Of a stretch of 64,000 nucleotides of DNA, positions 63,470-64,000 are shown one piece after another. The stretch lies in NCBI RefSeq assembly GCF_018343535.1, contig NZ_JAGYPF010000003.1:732580-796579 (forward strand), given 5' to 3'. Under the pieces are notes generated by a model that saw only the letters and a program-made list of their open reading frames with translations, was not told the origin of the DNA and ran no database searches. The first letter of the stretch is position 1. Each line of letters opens with the position of its first letter. A program made the position numbers and the translations under genes. This stretch comes from Neobacillus rhizophilus (lineage in GTDB: Bacteria; Bacillota; Bacilli; Bacillales; Cytobacillaceae).

Positions 63470-64000
63470 TTACTTAAATATCCTCTCGCTGATCATTTGG
63501 AGGAAGCTAGCCCACTTTTCCTGAAATTCGGGACTTTCTGGCGTCAGTCCGGTAATCATTTCCGTAACGTTACTGTAGAGAACAGGATAGATCGTTAGAC
63601 TGGAAATCATCAAGGTGATGAAGGCGGGGTCCAACTCTTTCGGAACCAGCCCCATCTCTTGCTTCGCCCTCATATCCTCTACATATGACTGCAGAACTTT
63701 TCTTCTACTTTCCGTTCCGTTGCTGTTTTCCGGGATACTCTCAACTGCCTCCCAAGCTGTGAATTTCAGGAATTCCATTAAATGCTCGATGTTCACCTTG
63801 TATCGAAATTCTGCCACGTTCACTGGATTTGCGGGCAGGATAAGGTTGCCTGTTGGTACAGATGCTGCAAAGTCAGCGATTGTTTCGTTAATAAGCTCTT
63901 CTTTTCCTTTAAAATAATGATAAATTAATTGTTTATTTACCTTGGCACGCTTCGCTATTGACTCAATTCTCGCCCCGTTATAACCTTTTTCAAAAAATTC
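63470..64000 (-). CDS. TetR/AcrR family transcriptional regulator (partial, 5' end outside window)
   Basis: 177 codons are visible to the window edge. The N-terminal part holds the helix-turn-helix (G-Y-N-G-A-R-I-E-S-I-A-K-R-A then N-K-Q-L-I-Y-H-Y-F-K-G-K), as in TetR proteins, and the remaining ~115 residues form a helical ligand domain ending at the stop at 63470. The start codon lies beyond base 64000. Regulated genes are not visible. Confidence 0.85.
   Translation of the reverse strand, partial: EFFEKGYNGARIESIAKRAKVNKQLIYHYFKGKEELINETIADFAASVPTGNLILPANPVNVAEFRYKVNIEHLMEFLKFTAWEAVESIPENSNGTESRRKVLQSYVEDMRAKQEMGLVPKELDPAFITLMISSLTIYPVLYSNVTEMITGLTPESPEFQEKWASFLQMISERIFK

Noticed and set aside
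1000..64000. CRISPR array
   Set aside because: None of the repeats is a short regularly spaced direct repeat with unique spacers; the dispersed palindromes lie kilobases apart.

Overview
The window looks like chromosome of an aerobic, spore-forming Bacillaceae relative (Bacillus, Neobacillus or Peribacillus type). It is AT-rich, with strong AGGAGG-type ribosome binding sites, frequent TTG and GTG starts, purine riboswitches, FCD-type GntR regulators, a sortase-anchored surface protein and long runs of same-strand operons. Assignments rest on reading the sequence and on family knowledge; no database search was run.

Layout. (1) 1-26 kb: catabolic islands, almost all on the minus strand. They hold the end of a serine hydrolase; an MFS carrier; a CoA-ligase / peptide-type binding protein / crotonase / VOC operon with an IclR regulator; a complete Dpp/Opp-type ABC transporter; and a Baeyer-Villiger monooxygenase - alpha/beta hydrolase - SDR - aldehyde dehydrogenase operon. 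The last set has the enzyme order expected for cyclic-ketone (cyclohexanone-like) breakdown. A GntR repressor gene and its probable operator link the monooxygenase operon to the MFS gene 18 kb away. A gntR-glcD-glcF glycolate oxidase operon follows. Decayed genes (substrate-binding protein, zinc alcohol dehydrogenase, MFS fragment, serine resolvase) lie between these blocks. (2) 26.4-28.1 kb: a phage-like DnaD / truncated DnaB-N pair bracketed by copies of a ~70-bp imperfect palindrome. Fragments of the same module recur at 43.3, 44.4 and 54.6 kb. (3) 28.6-43.2 kb: molybdenum cofactor and purine catabolism: moaA, a pucABCDE-like xanthine dehydrogenase set, a LysR regulator, guanine deaminase, two purine permeases, moeA and modB. 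Two guanine-class purine riboswitches lie here. The one ahead of guanine deaminase is built as an ON switch. (4) 43.6-54.3 kb: a SET-domain protein, a short UvrA paralogue, LysR debris, and a ~1,875-residue LPxTG surface protein with two calcineurin-like phosphoesterase domains. (5) 54.7-62.9 kb: a D-glucarate operon (GntP permease, glucarate dehydratase, glycerate kinase, DapA-family aldolase/dehydratase, tartronate semialdehyde reductase) with a GntR gene, a CdaR gene and a shared operator-like box. (6) 62.9-64 kb: a LysR fragment, a 51-codon small gene and the edge of a TetR gene.

The most promising observations are the guanine-ON riboswitch before guaD next to an apparently OFF-type one before the permease; the 3.3-kb guaD-permease cassette framed by 54-bp direct repeats; the dispersed DnaD/DnaB' module with its palindromic repeats; and the ketone operon with its remote MFS partner.
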